Origin: Solirubrum koreensis
Lineage (GTDB): Bacteria > Bacteroidota > Bacteroidia > Cytophagales > Hymenobacteraceae
Length of the DNA stretch: 64,000 nt
NCBI RefSeq assembly: GCF_039541855.1
Contig: NZ_BAABHA010000013.1
Location: 1 to 64,000 of the forward strand
Direction: 5' to 3'
Shown here piece by piece: positions 15,032-23,001 of this stretch. Positions within the stretch are counted from its first letter, which is position 1; each line of letters starts with the position of its first letter. The notes below the pieces were generated by a model. That model was given only the letters and a program-made list of their open reading frames with translations. It had not been told where the DNA came from and made no database searches. Both the position numbers and the translations under genes were made by a program.

Positions 15032-17878
15032 TTAGTGGGGAAGGTATACCGTGAACGTAGCCCCTTGTCCTACTTCACTCTCTACTCCAATTCGGCCGCC
15101 GGCGTTCTCCACCATGCGCTTGACCATGTACAGGCCAATGCCCGAGCCCTCGACGTGGGTGTGATAGCGGCGAAACATGGTGAACAACTGGTGCTCGCGC
15201 GTCAAATCCAGCCCCAAGCCGTTGTCCTGCACTTCCAGCACGACAAAGTCGCCTTCTACCCGGCTGCGCACGCGCACGTCGGGCACCCGGTCGGGGTGGC
15301 GATACTTCAGCGCGTTGCTGAGCAGGTTATAGACCACCGAGCGCAGGTTCTTTTCCGAGAACAGCACCGTGGGGGTAGCCCGCACATCCACCGAGAGGGA
15401 GCCACCGGTTTGCCGCAGCAGCGGGACCAGGTCGAGGCGCACGTCTTCGATGACGTCGGCCAGGGCCACCGCGGCGCGGGGCTGGTCGTGCTCTTTCTGC
15501 AGCTTGCTCACGTCGGTCAGGTGGTCGATGGTGCGGGTGAAGCGGTCCACGGAGTCCTGCATCATGTCGAGGATATAGGCCACTTCCGCGTTCTGGCTGG
15601 AGGCGGGCAGCTCCTGCTGCAGCGTGTGCAGCAGGCCCTCAATGTTGCTGATGGGGGCCTTGAGGTCGTGCGAGGCCGTGTAAATGAAGTTGTCCAGGTC
15701 CACGTTGGTGCGGCTGAGCTGCTGGTTGATGGCGCCCAACTCGGCGCTCAGGCGCTGCTGGGCCAATTCGGCCAGCTTCTGCTCGTCCACGTCCACCACC
15801 GTGCCCACCATGCCCTCGTAAACACAGGCGGCGCTGAAGCGGGGCAAGCCCTGGTCGATGACCCAGCGGTACGCGCCGTCGCGCTGCCGCAGCCGAAACA
15901 GGCAGCTGAACGGCTCGCGCCGGGCGTTGGCTGCCAGGAAAGCGGCGCCGGCGCCGGCCGCGTCGTCGGGGTGCACGGCGTGGGTCCAGCCCAGGCCCAG
16001 ACCTTCGGGTGGAATTTGGCCGGTGATGGCGTACCAGCGGGCGTTGAGGTAGGTGCACTCGCCTGCGGCGTCGGTCACCCAAAGCGTGCCGGGCACGTGG
16101 TCGGCCAACTGGCGGAACGACGTTTCCCGGGCTTCGACCACGCGCCGGGCCTGCACCTGGGCAGTAACCTCGTGGGCAAACACAAGCACGCCGTCGATGT
16201 CGCCCTGGGCGTTGCGGCGGGCCTGGTAGGTGAAGGTAAAGAACAGCTCCTCCAAGGGGGCGCCGTCGTGGCGGGCCAGCTGCAGGGGCAGTTCCTGGGC
16301 CACGAAGGAGTCACCGGTTTCGTAAACGGCCCGCAAGCTCTCGGCGACGGGCGTGCCCTCAATCTCGGGCAGCGCGTCGAGCACGGGCTTGCCCAGCAGG
16401 GCCCGCCCCGGGAACACGCGCTGATAGGCCGGGTTCACCAGCTGGAATACCAACTCGGGGCCATCGAGGATGACGATGGGGGCCGGGGCCTCCATGAAGA
16501 GGGCATGCAGCTGCTGGCGCTCGGCTTCGCGCTGCTGGCGGGCCCGCACCTGCTCGGTCACATCGAAGGCGAAGATGGTGACGCCCGCCGTCTGGCCAGC
16601 TTCATGGTAGGCTTGGTAGGTGAAGGTGAAGTACACCTGCCGGGGCGGGCGCCCGTCGGGCTGTTCGATGACCAGCGGCAGCTCGTTGCCGAAGAAAGTC
16701 TCGCCCGTGCGGTACACGCCGTCGAGCAGCGCCAAAAAGCCCTGGTCCACGGCGTCGGGCAGGGCCTGGGCCAGGGGGTGGCCCACTAGCGCGCGCCCCG
16801 GGAAGAGCGCTTGGTAGGCGTGGTTGACGTACTCGAAGCGGTGCTCAGGCCCCCGCAGCAGGGCAATGCTCGCCGGGGTTTGCTCGAAGACTTGGTAGAG
16901 CCGGGTTTTCAGCTCGGCCTGGTGCTGTTCGGCGGCCAGCAGGTCGGCCTGCAGGGCAAAGGCCTCCTCGGTGCGCGCCTGCACCCGGGCTTCGAGGTCC
17001 TGGTTGAGTTGCTCGACCTGCCGGCGGGCCCGGACCTGCTCGGTGACGTTGTAAGAAAAGTCGAGCACGCCGTTCACGTTGCCGGCGGCGTCGCGCAGGG
17101 GGTAGAGGGAGAGGTTGAGAAACACCTGCTCCGGCTCACCGGTGCCGCGGAAGTCAAACCAGCCCTCCATTTCGCGGGCGTAGTAGGGCTCACCGGTCTG
17201 GTACACGCGGTCGAACAGGGCCACCACGCCCAGCGCGGTGGCTTCCGGAATGCCCTCGCGAAACGGCCGTCCGGCAAAGCTGCGGTGCGGAAACAGGCTC
17301 TGGTAAGGCGGGTTGACGAACTGGTAGATGTGCTCGGGGCCGTGGTAGACGGCGATGTAGGCGGGCAGCTGCATGAGCACGTCGTAGAAGCGCTGGCGCT
17401 GGGTTTCGGCGTCGGCGCGGGCTAGCTGTTCGCCCGCCTGGCTGTCGCGGAGCTGGCGCTCGGCCAGGCGGGTGGCGGTGATGTCCTGGACGGACTGGAT
17501 GATGAACTGCACCTGCCCCGCCGCGTCGAGCACGGGCGTGTGGCGCGGCTTCCAGTGGCGCTCGACGAACTGCCCGGGCCGCGTGCGGTCGGGCACGTCG
17601 TAGTGCTGCGGGGCCATGTCGTGGGGCTGCCGGGTGGCCAGCACCGTTTCCAGAGACGCACGCACGTTGGCCACGGCGTTGGCCTCGGGGGTCTCGGGAT
17701 TGTCGGGAAAGGCGTCGAAAATGTGCTGCCCCACGATGGCGGCCCGCTCGGTCAGGGTCGCGGCCAGGTAGTCGTCGCTGGCCCCCACAATCACCCATTC
17801 CGGCGAGAGCAACAGCGTGGCGCCGGGTTGGGTGTTAAAGATGGAAAGCAAGTCGGCCGCGGACAGGGAAGTGGGCAT
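15032..17878 (-). CDS. Multi-PAS sensor histidine kinase (paralogue)
   Basis: A 948-residue soluble kinase with about five PAS domains. The first carries ILSPEW-like and HWKPRHTPVLD motifs. Three are alike (GPEHIYQFVNPPYQSLFP, GPEHRFEYVNHAYQALFPGR, GPELVFQLVNPAYQRVFPGR), which points to internal duplication. The fifth has TYLNARWYAITG and VHPDD. HisKA follows with His737 in TASHDLKAP, then HATPase_c with NLLSNALKYRHPD, DNGLGLD and GSGIGLYMVKRM. All motifs are intact. It is a paralogue of the kinase at 7067-9907, with the same domain order and nearly the same length. It has no adjacent response regulator and is transcribed alone towards repeat copy D. Confidence 0.9.
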   Translation of the reverse strand: MPTSLSAADLLSIFNTQPGATLLLSPEWVIVGASDDYLAATLTERAAIVGQHIFDAFPDNPETPEANAVANVRASLETVLATRQPHDMAPQHYDVPDRTRPGQFVERHWKPRHTPVLDAAGQVQFIIQSVQDITATRLAERQLRDSQAGEQLARADAETQRQRFYDVLMQLPAYIAVYHGPEHIYQFVNPPYQSLFPHRSFAGRPFREGIPEATALGVVALFDRVYQTGEPYYAREMEGWFDFRGTGEPEQVFLNLSLYPLRDAAGNVNGVLDFSYNVTEQVRARRQVEQLNQDLEARVQARTEEAFALQADLLAAEQHQAELKTRLYQVFEQTPASIALLRGPEHRFEYVNHAYQALFPGRALVGHPLAQALPDAVDQGFLALLDGVYRTGETFFGNELPLVIEQPDGRPPRQVYFTFTYQAYHEAGQTAGVTIFAFDVTEQVRARQQREAERQQLHALFMEAPAPIVILDGPELVFQLVNPAYQRVFPGRALLGKPVLDALPEIEGTPVAESLRAVYETGDSFVAQELPLQLARHDGAPLEELFFTFTYQARRNAQGDIDGVLVFAHEVTAQVQARRVVEARETSFRQLADHVPGTLWVTDAAGECTYLNARWYAITGQIPPEGLGLGWTHAVHPDDAAGAGAAFLAANARREPFSCLFRLRQRDGAYRWVIDQGLPRFSAACVYEGMVGTVVDVDEQKLAELAQQRLSAELGAINQQLSRTNVDLDNFIYTASHDLKAPISNIEGLLHTLQQELPASSQNAEVAYILDMMQDSVDRFTRTIDHLTDVSKLQKEHDQPRAAVALADVIEDVRLDLVPLLRQTGGSLSVDVRATPTVLFSEKNLRSVVYNLLSNALKYRHPDRVPDVRVRSRVEGDFVVLEVQDNGLGLDLTREHQLFTMFRRYHTHVEGSGIGLYMVKRMVENAGGRIGVESEVGQGATFTVYLPH

Positions 17879-17964
17879 AAAGACAATAGGTAATTCCGAG
17901 GAGCCCAGCGGGGAGATAATCGGGTGGGGGGTAATGATAGTGCGGCCGCCGTCAGGCTATGCGC

Positions 17965-18261
17965 TTACGCAGCAGCTTCGTTGCCGCCACCGGCCACCGC
18001 CTGCGCCCGGACAACCGCAAACAGCTCGTCTTCGGCAACGCTCAGCACCCGGGCCAGTCGCTGCAGCTCATCCACGGTGCAGGTCCCCGGGCTGCGCTTG
18101 CGCGTGTCGTAGGTACGGGCCGACACGCCCCACGCCTCCACGATGCGCTTGCGGGTGCCGGCCACTTCCAGTAGCTCCGCCAGGGTACCGGGGTGGTGCA
18201 CGCGCGGCGGACTGGTCAGTGGCTCAGTAAAGGCGACGGTGGGGGCAGCAGCTTTGGACAT
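17965..18261 (-). CDS. Small HTH (Xre-like) DNA-binding protein
   Basis: 98 residues with a central helical segment (LAELLEVAGTRKRIVEAWGV, ARTYDTRK, TVDELQRLARVLSVAEDELF) that fits a lambda-repressor-like helix-turn-helix. The N- and C-termini are probably disordered. It is the last gene of the minus-strand plasmid block, 89 bases after the preceding gene, with a short inverted repeat (18289-18311) in the gap. A regulatory or antitoxin-like role is plausible but there is no toxin beside it. Confidence 0.5.
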   Translation of the reverse strand: MSKAAAPTVAFTEPLTSPPRVHHPGTLAELLEVAGTRKRIVEAWGVSARTYDTRKRSPGTCTVDELQRLARVLSVAEDELFAVVRAQAVAGGGNEAAA

Positions 18262-18288
18262 CAGAAAAAGCTAAAAAAGACACAGAAT

Positions 18289-18311
18289 AAAGCGCGTAAG
18301 GTAGGCGCTTT
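18289..18311. promoter_or_regulatory. Inverted repeat upstream of the small HTH gene
   Basis: AAAGCGC, 9-base spacer, GCGCTTT, 28 bases upstream of the HTH gene's ATG. It could be an operator for that protein or a hairpin at the end of the preceding gene. Confidence 0.35.
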
Positions 18312-18350
18312 ACGTCGTAGCCGAAAAACCAGCTTGGCCTTTTCGGAAAA

Positions 18351-18638
18351 TCAAGCCGGCCGGGCTTTTGTGATGCCTTCGCCCTGGTGCTGCGACCGGT
18401 GGCCGCCCCAGCCCTGGGCGGCTTCCGTGGCCAGGGTTTGTTCTTCCCAGCTGGCACACTCGGCTACGGCCAGCGCCAGCCACTGCCGCAGCTGCTCCGC
18501 AGCCGTGCACCGGCTCAGGTACTGCTCGGCGGAATGACGGCGGGCGGGGGTGATGGCCGGGTGCCGCAAAATGCAGCGCAGCTCGGCGCGGAGCGCCTCC
18601 AGCTCCGCGGCCTCGGGCAACAGGGATGAGGTGGACAT
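18351..18638 (-). CDS. Hypothetical plasmid protein
   Basis: A 95-residue, largely helical and Ala/Glu-rich protein (ELEALRAELRCILRHP, RHSAEQYLSRC, AAEQLRQWLALAVAECASWE). No family is recognised, and there is no membrane span or signal. The internal ATG at 18638 is preferred because the 19 residues upstream of it are not conserved-looking and reach towards the preceding gene. It lies between a DUF3846-like gene and the small HTH gene, all minus strand, in the part of the block served by the promoter at 19404-19431. Confidence 0.5.
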   Translation of the reverse strand: MSTSSLLPEAAELEALRAELRCILRHPAITPARRHSAEQYLSRCTAAEQLRQWLALAVAECASWEEQTLATEAAQGWGGHRSQHQGEGITKARPA

Positions 18639-18719
18639 GGCTGAGCAGATAAGTAAGGCGGTACCAGGTGCAGCTTCAGCCGCCCCGAGTATCACCGGAG
18701 CGGCTGAGCGCGGGCAGTT

Positions 18720-19322
18720 CTAGCGCATCATCTTGGATGCCATCAGCAGCACCGGGCCGGCCACCACATCCACCGGCGCGTACTGGTCGAGCGGGTAGGT
18801 TTCAAACCAGGCAGCGGTGGCCAACGGGTTGATGGGCTGGCGACGGTCTTTGCCTTCGTCGTCAAACACGAGGATATACCCTTCGTAGGGCCCGTGCTGC
18901 GGGCAATGCACGTCGATGTACTTCGCCTCCAGCGTTGCACACAGCTGGGCCAGACCGGAGGTTTTGCGGCCCTTTTCCGGGCGCACCTCCCGCACGCTGC
19001 CGTCCACGCCCAGCAGCATGGCGGCGCCCTCGGTGGGGAGCATCGCGGCGTACTGGCTCCGGAAGTACTCCCCCAGCGCCTCCCGCGAATGGTACTCCAG
19101 CGCGCCTACTACCTGCAGCGGGCTGCGGTCGTAGGCAGTGGTGGCAAAGAGGTTGCCTGTGGTGCCACACAGAGCTACAATCTGGGTGAGCTGGCCGGCG
19201 CAGGTGCGCAGAAACAGGCGGGGAGACAGAGGGAAATTTGCCCCTTCGGGCTTTACCAGTTCCGTGCTGTGAAGGCTAAAGAGCAGGGCTTGCGGGCAGA
19301 TTGAACGAGGGGCATTTTCCAT
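18720..19322 (-). CDS. Plasmid protein with DUF3846-like C-terminal domain
   Basis: A 200-residue protein. The C-terminal half (about 130-198: AKYIDVHCPQHGPYEGYILV, DDEGK, INPLATAAWF, VDVVAGPVLLM) resembles DUF3846, a small domain common on plasmids and phages whose function is not known. The N-terminal half (LLFSLHSTELVKPEGANFPL, IVALCGTTGNLFATTA) is not recognised. It is the first gene after the promoter at 19404-19431, which matches the one upstream of ardC, so it is probably expressed under the same conditions. Confidence 0.5.
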   Translation of the reverse strand: MENAPRSICPQALLFSLHSTELVKPEGANFPLSPRLFLRTCAGQLTQIVALCGTTGNLFATTAYDRSPLQVVGALEYHSREALGEYFRSQYAAMLPTEGAAMLLGVDGSVREVRPEKGRKTSGLAQLCATLEAKYIDVHCPQHGPYEGYILVFDDEGKDRRQPINPLATAAWFETYPLDQYAPVDVVAGPVLLMASKMMR

Positions 19323-19403
19323 GATACAGAGCTGATTCGTTGCTGATTGCTTCTGTATTTTAAACGACTTAACACGCCCCGTAGTTATCTTTTTGCACTA
19401 AAA

Positions 19404-19431
19404 TTAATATCTTTTTGCTCTTTTTATACAA
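19404..19431 (-). promoter_or_regulatory. Promoter P1, twin of the ardC promoter
   Basis: On the minus strand: -35-like TTGTAT (19431-19426), 16-base spacer, -10-like TATTAA (19409-19404), 82 bases upstream of the ATG at 19322. The spacer is 15/16 identical to that of the promoter at 22405-22432, and a further CTTTTTGC (plus strand, ending 74 bases from the ATG) is shared at the same offset. The whole stretch is unusually AT-rich. Confidence 0.65.
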
Positions 19432-19529
19432 CCTTCTTTGCCCTATTGCCCAGTGCCCACAAGACCAAAAAAACGCAGCAGCCTAGCTCAGCTGTTATGC
19501 CCTAATGTTGTGCCCAAAACGAATAGCAA

Positions 19530-20087
19530 TTAGTCAACGGCAAACATGGTTGCCTGCCGGGCCATCAGCTGCAGGGGCACGCGTTCGGCCTGGGCAATGG
19601 CCTGCTCGACAGCGTGGCGGCCCGGGAAGCGCGTCAGCTGCCGGCGGGCGGCCTGCCGCACCAGCGCCGCAAACTGCGGCGCGGCGGGTGTCTGCCGGAA
19701 AGCCAGCAACTGGTTGGTGCGCGCATCAAGCAGGGCAAAGCTGAGGGCGATGGGCTCGTCGTGCTCGGGCCAGGCGGCCTGCTGCAGTGGGTCGGCCATG
19801 TGGTGCCAGTTCAGGGTCACATCGAACACCCAGTTAGCAGCTGGAAAGCGCGTGATGATAAACGGCACTCCCGGAGCGGCTTCGCAGATGCCGTACTCGA
19901 AGCGGCCACGCCAGAGCTGCACGTCGGCCGGCTTGGGGTGGAGGATGTAGTAGACCACGTTGATGAACGTGGGCGTCAAATCCGCGCGGGCCTTTTCCTG
20001 GCCGTTGGCTTGGTTGTGCACCGGGTAGAGCTCCCCCAATCTGAATACGTACACGGGCTGACCGGAGTAATAGGGTTTATAAGCCAA
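19530..20087 (-). CDS. Hypothetical plasmid protein
   Basis: 185 residues, soluble, mixed alpha/beta (PVYVFRLGELYPVHNQAN, TFINVVYYILHP, FEYGICEAAPGVPFIITRFP, WVFDVTLNWHHMADP, IALSFALLDARTNQLLAF). I recognise no family. It is the fifth gene of the run that starts with ardC, 56 bases after the preceding gene and upstream of promoter P1. Its well-formed, non-repetitive sequence supports a real gene. Confidence 0.55.
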   Translation of the reverse strand: MAYKPYYSGQPVYVFRLGELYPVHNQANGQEKARADLTPTFINVVYYILHPKPADVQLWRGRFEYGICEAAPGVPFIITRFPAANWVFDVTLNWHHMADPLQQAAWPEHDEPIALSFALLDARTNQLLAFRQTPAAPQFAALVRQAARRQLTRFPGRHAVEQAIAQAERVPLQLMARQATMFAVD

Positions 20088-20143
20088 AAGAAACGGTTTT
20101 CGGCTGCCCCGTCCAAATCAGTGGCCCATACAGCGGCACGTGC

Positions 20144-20539
20144 TCAGGGAGCCGGCGCCGGCGGTGTCCCTGGAATTTCCAGGCGCCGGTGCGGGCGCCG
20201 GGTGGTGGCGGGCAACTGCTCCAACACGGGCTCAAACCAATCCCGGTAGGCGGTCGTCAGCCGGTCGGCCACGATGGCCAGGCGTTGGGTTTCGCCAGCG
20301 CGCAGCACCCAGATATGGGCACTGCCGCAGCCGACTTCGTAGCCGGCGCCCAGCAATTTCTTCACTGCCCCCGCCAGCCCGCGCAAATGGGTGGTGTGGG
20401 TGTGGGCCTGCACGTGCCGGCGCACAGCCTCCATGCGGCGCTTTTCGGCCGCGTCGGCGGGTTTTTGCTCAATGGCCAGGTAGGCGTGTTGGGGCGGAAA
20501 CGGGTCAGCGAGCGGAACTGCTTTCGGGGACTGAGTCAT
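20144..20539 (-). CDS. Hypothetical plasmid protein
   Basis: 131 residues. A helical N-terminal half (DAAEKRRMEAVRRHVQAHTH) is followed by AGAVKKLLGAGYEVGCGSAH, a strand IWVLRAGETQRLAIVAD and a Pro-rich tail. No family is recognised. It lies in the ardC run, 54 bases after the gene at 20594-20926. Probably cytoplasmic. Confidence 0.5.
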   Translation of the reverse strand: MTQSPKAVPLADPFPPQHAYLAIEQKPADAAEKRRMEAVRRHVQAHTHTTHLRGLAGAVKKLLGAGYEVGCGSAHIWVLRAGETQRLAIVADRLTTAYRDWFEPVLEQLPATTRRPHRRLEIPGTPPAPAP

Positions 20540-20593
20540 GGGAATCGGGTAAGGGTGGGAGGAAATAGCAACAATGAAAAGGCGCTGCCTTAC

Positions 20594-20926
20594 TTAGCGC
20601 TCATTCAGGTAGCGAACGTCCCGGAAGCCGGCCAGCAGCCGGGCCGTGGCAAACGCCTGGGCAAATCGGCCGCGGTGGTAGTCAGCGTGCAGTTGGCCGA
20701 CGTGGGTGAATTCGTGAGCGAGGCCCGAATGGCCCACAGGTTGCAGGAACTGGTCGGCCTCTTCGACGCTGAAGCCGCTCAGGTCGCGGCCGCCCCGGCT
20801 GAGCAGCACCTGCACGCCGGGCCGCTCCCCCGCGCCCCGCTCGTAGACTTCGTAGATGAGGCCCACGGCCAGCTCGCGGGGACAAAGCACGGCGTCGCCG
20901 ATGATTAACGGGTGGGGAGTAGTCAT
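20594..20926 (-). CDS. Hypothetical plasmid protein
   Basis: 110 residues from the ATG at 20926. The first half has short strands (LIIGDAVLCPRELAVGLIYE, VQVLLSRGGRDLSGFSVEEA) like a small beta-barrel; the end is helical (FAQAFATARLLAGFRDV). The frame is open further upstream, but that part is only the complement frame of the next gene. It starts 20 bases after the gene at 20947-21237 and is probably co-transcribed with ardC. Function unknown. Confidence 0.5.
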   Translation of the reverse strand: MTTPHPLIIGDAVLCPRELAVGLIYEVYERGAGERPGVQVLLSRGGRDLSGFSVEEADQFLQPVGHSGLAHEFTHVGQLHADYHRGRFAQAFATARLLAGFRDVRYLNER

Positions 20927-20946
20927 GGGAATAGCCTTGGAAAAGT

Positions 20947-21237
20947 TTAAAGCAACAGCAGGCTGTACTGGCCGCCCTGGGTTTCGCGGGTCGTACGAAC
21001 CGCCTCGCGGGCAATAGGTCGCAAGGATTTCACCAGGGCTTCGAGTACCTGAAAGTCGTCCACCGTGGTCACGCCTAACTGCAGGCGCTCGGCTACTTCC
21101 AGCGTCAGGCCTTCGTTGTTGAGGCCGTAGCCGCGCTGCTGCATGTCGGCTTCCACGTCGGTCAGCGCGGCGGCCACCCGGGCGCGGTACAGGTTCCAAT
21201 CCGGGTCTCCAAAAACGGGGGCTTCGGCTGCATTCAT
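20947..21237 (-). CDS. Hypothetical plasmid protein
   Basis: 96 residues, acidic and helical (WNLYRARVAAALTDVEADMQ, LTLEVAERLQLGVTTVDDFQ, LEALVKSLRPIAREAVR). No family is recognised. The ATG at 21237 is chosen because upstream in-frame sequence is not protein-like. It is the second gene of the ardC run, 78 bases downstream of ardC. Confidence 0.5.
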   Translation of the reverse strand: MNAAEAPVFGDPDWNLYRARVAAALTDVEADMQQRGYGLNNEGLTLEVAERLQLGVTTVDDFQVLEALVKSLRPIAREAVRTTRETQGGQYSLLLL

Positions 21238-21315
21238 GGGGCGGTGGGGAGGCAAAGCGGTGGTAAGAAGCCGGCCGGAGGGGCAGCCGTCGGAAGCGGC
21301 TGCCCGTGGCGGCAC

Positions 21316-22323
21316 TCAGGCAGCGGCCAGCCAGCTGAGTTCGGCGTCCCGGTATTGCCGGCTCACTTCGTCCTCGGCCTGCGCGAATTCCAGCGCGCGG
21401 GCCGGAGCGGGGGCCGGTGCCGGCTCGGCCTCCTCGTCGACTCCCAGAATCAGCTTGGCGGCGCGCTGGGCCTTGCTGGCGGCTTGCAGCACCAGCTTTT
21501 TATCGTTTTTGAGCCGCTCCAGCCACGTCTGGATGTAAGCCACGGCATTCTCTTCGGTATGCACCGTGTCGAGGCCCGCGGCCGCACACAGGAAGGAAGC
21601 GCCCATCTCGGCCGTCAGCTCCTCGCGGGCGTAGCTGGCCGATAACTTGCCTTCGCCGGCAGTCAGGTCTGGCCGGTCCAGCCGGGAGGCGTGGCCCGTG
21701 CTGTGGGTCAGTTCGTGAAACAGCGTGGCGTAGTAGCCTTCGCCCGTGGTGAAAGTAGCCCGCTCGGGCATGTTCACTAGGTCCAGCGCCGGCGAATAGT
21801 AGGCGCGCTGGTGCCGGTGCTCAATGGCGGGGCGCCCTTCCCAGTTGCTGACGATGACCTCGGCCGACTCAATCGGCGTATGGGCGTGCCGCTCGACGGC
21901 AGGCAAATCAAACGCGATGCCTTCGATGTCTTCCACCGAAAACACGGTGTAGTACTTCAGGAAAGGCAGCTTTTCCTCTTTGCCGGTTTGCTCGTTTTCG
22001 CGCACCGACACGTTGTAGTACACCACCGGATGCCCCTTGGCGCCCTTGCGCACGTTGCCGCCCAAAGCCAGCGCCTGCTTAAATGTTAGGAAGAAGGGCA
22101 GAGCCCCGCTAAAGTGCAGCAGAAAGGCGTTGATGCCCGAGTAAGTCGCACCGGTCGCGTAGTTGCGGGGCAGGCCATACACCGCGCTCCACGGCTTGCG
22201 CCACGGAATCACTCCGCCTTCCAGCGCCGCCACAATGCGGTCGGTTACAATCTGGTACACATCGGGGCGGGGAGCAGCGGCGGTGGCAGCTTTGCGGGCG
22301 GCGGGCTTGCGGTTCGTTTTCAT
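21316..22323 (-). CDS. ardC: ArdC-like antirestriction protein (ssDNA-binding plus zincin-like metallopeptidase domain)
   Basis: 335 residues. The N-terminal domain (21-140: DVYQIVTDRIVAALEGGVIP, WRKPW, YSGINAFLL, GHPVVYY) is the ArdC ssDNA-binding domain (DUF1738 type). The C-terminal half is a zincin-like metallopeptidase with HELTH at 203-207, preceded by YATLF and followed by EELTAEMGASFLC. ArdC proteins are made as conjugating plasmid DNA enters a new host; they bind the single strand and protect it from restriction. The ATG at 22323 gives a basic N-terminus as usual. It heads a run of five minus-strand genes behind the promoter at 22405-22432. Confidence 0.9.
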   Translation of the reverse strand: MKTNRKPAARKAATAAAPRPDVYQIVTDRIVAALEGGVIPWRKPWSAVYGLPRNYATGATYSGINAFLLHFSGALPFFLTFKQALALGGNVRKGAKGHPVVYYNVSVRENEQTGKEEKLPFLKYYTVFSVEDIEGIAFDLPAVERHAHTPIESAEVIVSNWEGRPAIEHRHQRAYYSPALDLVNMPERATFTTGEGYYATLFHELTHSTGHASRLDRPDLTAGEGKLSASYAREELTAEMGASFLCAAAGLDTVHTEENAVAYIQTWLERLKNDKKLVLQAASKAQRAAKLILGVDEEAEPAPAPAPARALEFAQAEDEVSRQYRDAELSWLAAA

Positions 22324-22404
22324 AATAAAGCGCTGTTTTTGTGGGCATTTGTTATACCTATTAAACGAAAATCGACTTTTCACGGTTTACTTTTTGCTCT
22401 TTAT

Positions 22405-22432
22405 TTTATATCTTTTTGTTCTTTTTATTCAA
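22405..22432 (-). promoter_or_regulatory. Promoter P2 upstream of ardC, twin of P1
   Basis: On the minus strand: TTGAAT (22432-22427), 16-base spacer, TATAAA (22410-22405), 82 bases upstream of the ardC ATG. The block through CAACCTTCTTT-CCC further upstream is also shared with P1. The elements look like a sigma-70 style -35/-10 pair rather than the Bacteroidetes TTG/TAnnTTTG pair. Confidence 0.65.
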
Positions 22433-22444
22433 CCTTCTTTCCCC

Positions 22445-23001
22445 ACTGCCCCTTGGCTTCGGAGTCGAATCAAGCACTCCTTTCAACTGGTCAGCTTTCG
22501 GGCTGAGGAGTTGAAAAACCACTTTTTATAAGCGTGGTTGCCCCGACGCGGGACTGCTTTTGGGCAGGCTGGCGCCGGGGCACGATGAGTGGCCGTCAGA
22601 GGCACGGAGCTTTTTGCCCAAACAGTTCAAAGACTGCTGCTAGCTTGTTAAGTATATGCCTTGCTCCAGGTCTTTCAACCACAACTGCTGGGCTGGCAGC
22701 TTGGCTGCTACTGCGGTCAGGTGTTGAAGGCCAGTACGTCTGTTCCAATGAAGCGAGCCAGCCAGCCCACATGGCCCGAAGATTAATTAGCCGATTTAGC
22801 GACCACCAGCAGGCTTGGATGACAGCCAATCAAGACTGCACAGTTGCACGGGAGCACGCCTTCGTCGGCGGCACCTTGGTGACGGGCGTGGGCGGCGGTT
22901 TGTGTTGCAAAAGCGGCGGTTTGTGTAGTTCCGGGCTGGAGCGGGGGGCAGACCTTTGTCAGGCAATTTCACCTAATGATTCTCTTCAACCTCAACCGCA
23001 T
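22445..23001. other. Intergenic region before the aldo/keto reductase
   Basis: About 560 bases. Frames here are not protein-like and no transposon remnant is recognised. The right part holds the 21-bp-phased direct repeats (22892-22926). The left edge marks the change from the plasmid backbone block to the metabolic cargo. Confidence 0.45.
22892..22926 (+). promoter_or_regulatory. Two 14-bp direct repeats 21 bp apart, candidate AraC-type binding sites
   Basis: GCGGCGGTTTGTGT occurs at 22892-22905 and again, perfectly, at 22913-22926. The 21-bp period is two helical turns, the spacing used by many AraC-family activators, and the gene next to the reductase encodes such a regulator. The reductase ATG is 75 bases downstream. 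Confidence 0.55.

Noticed and set aside
22534..23001. N-terminal extension of the aldo/keto reductase frame
   Set aside because: The extension is not similar to any reductase, and the ATG at 23002 gives the standard family start; direct repeats lie within the extension.
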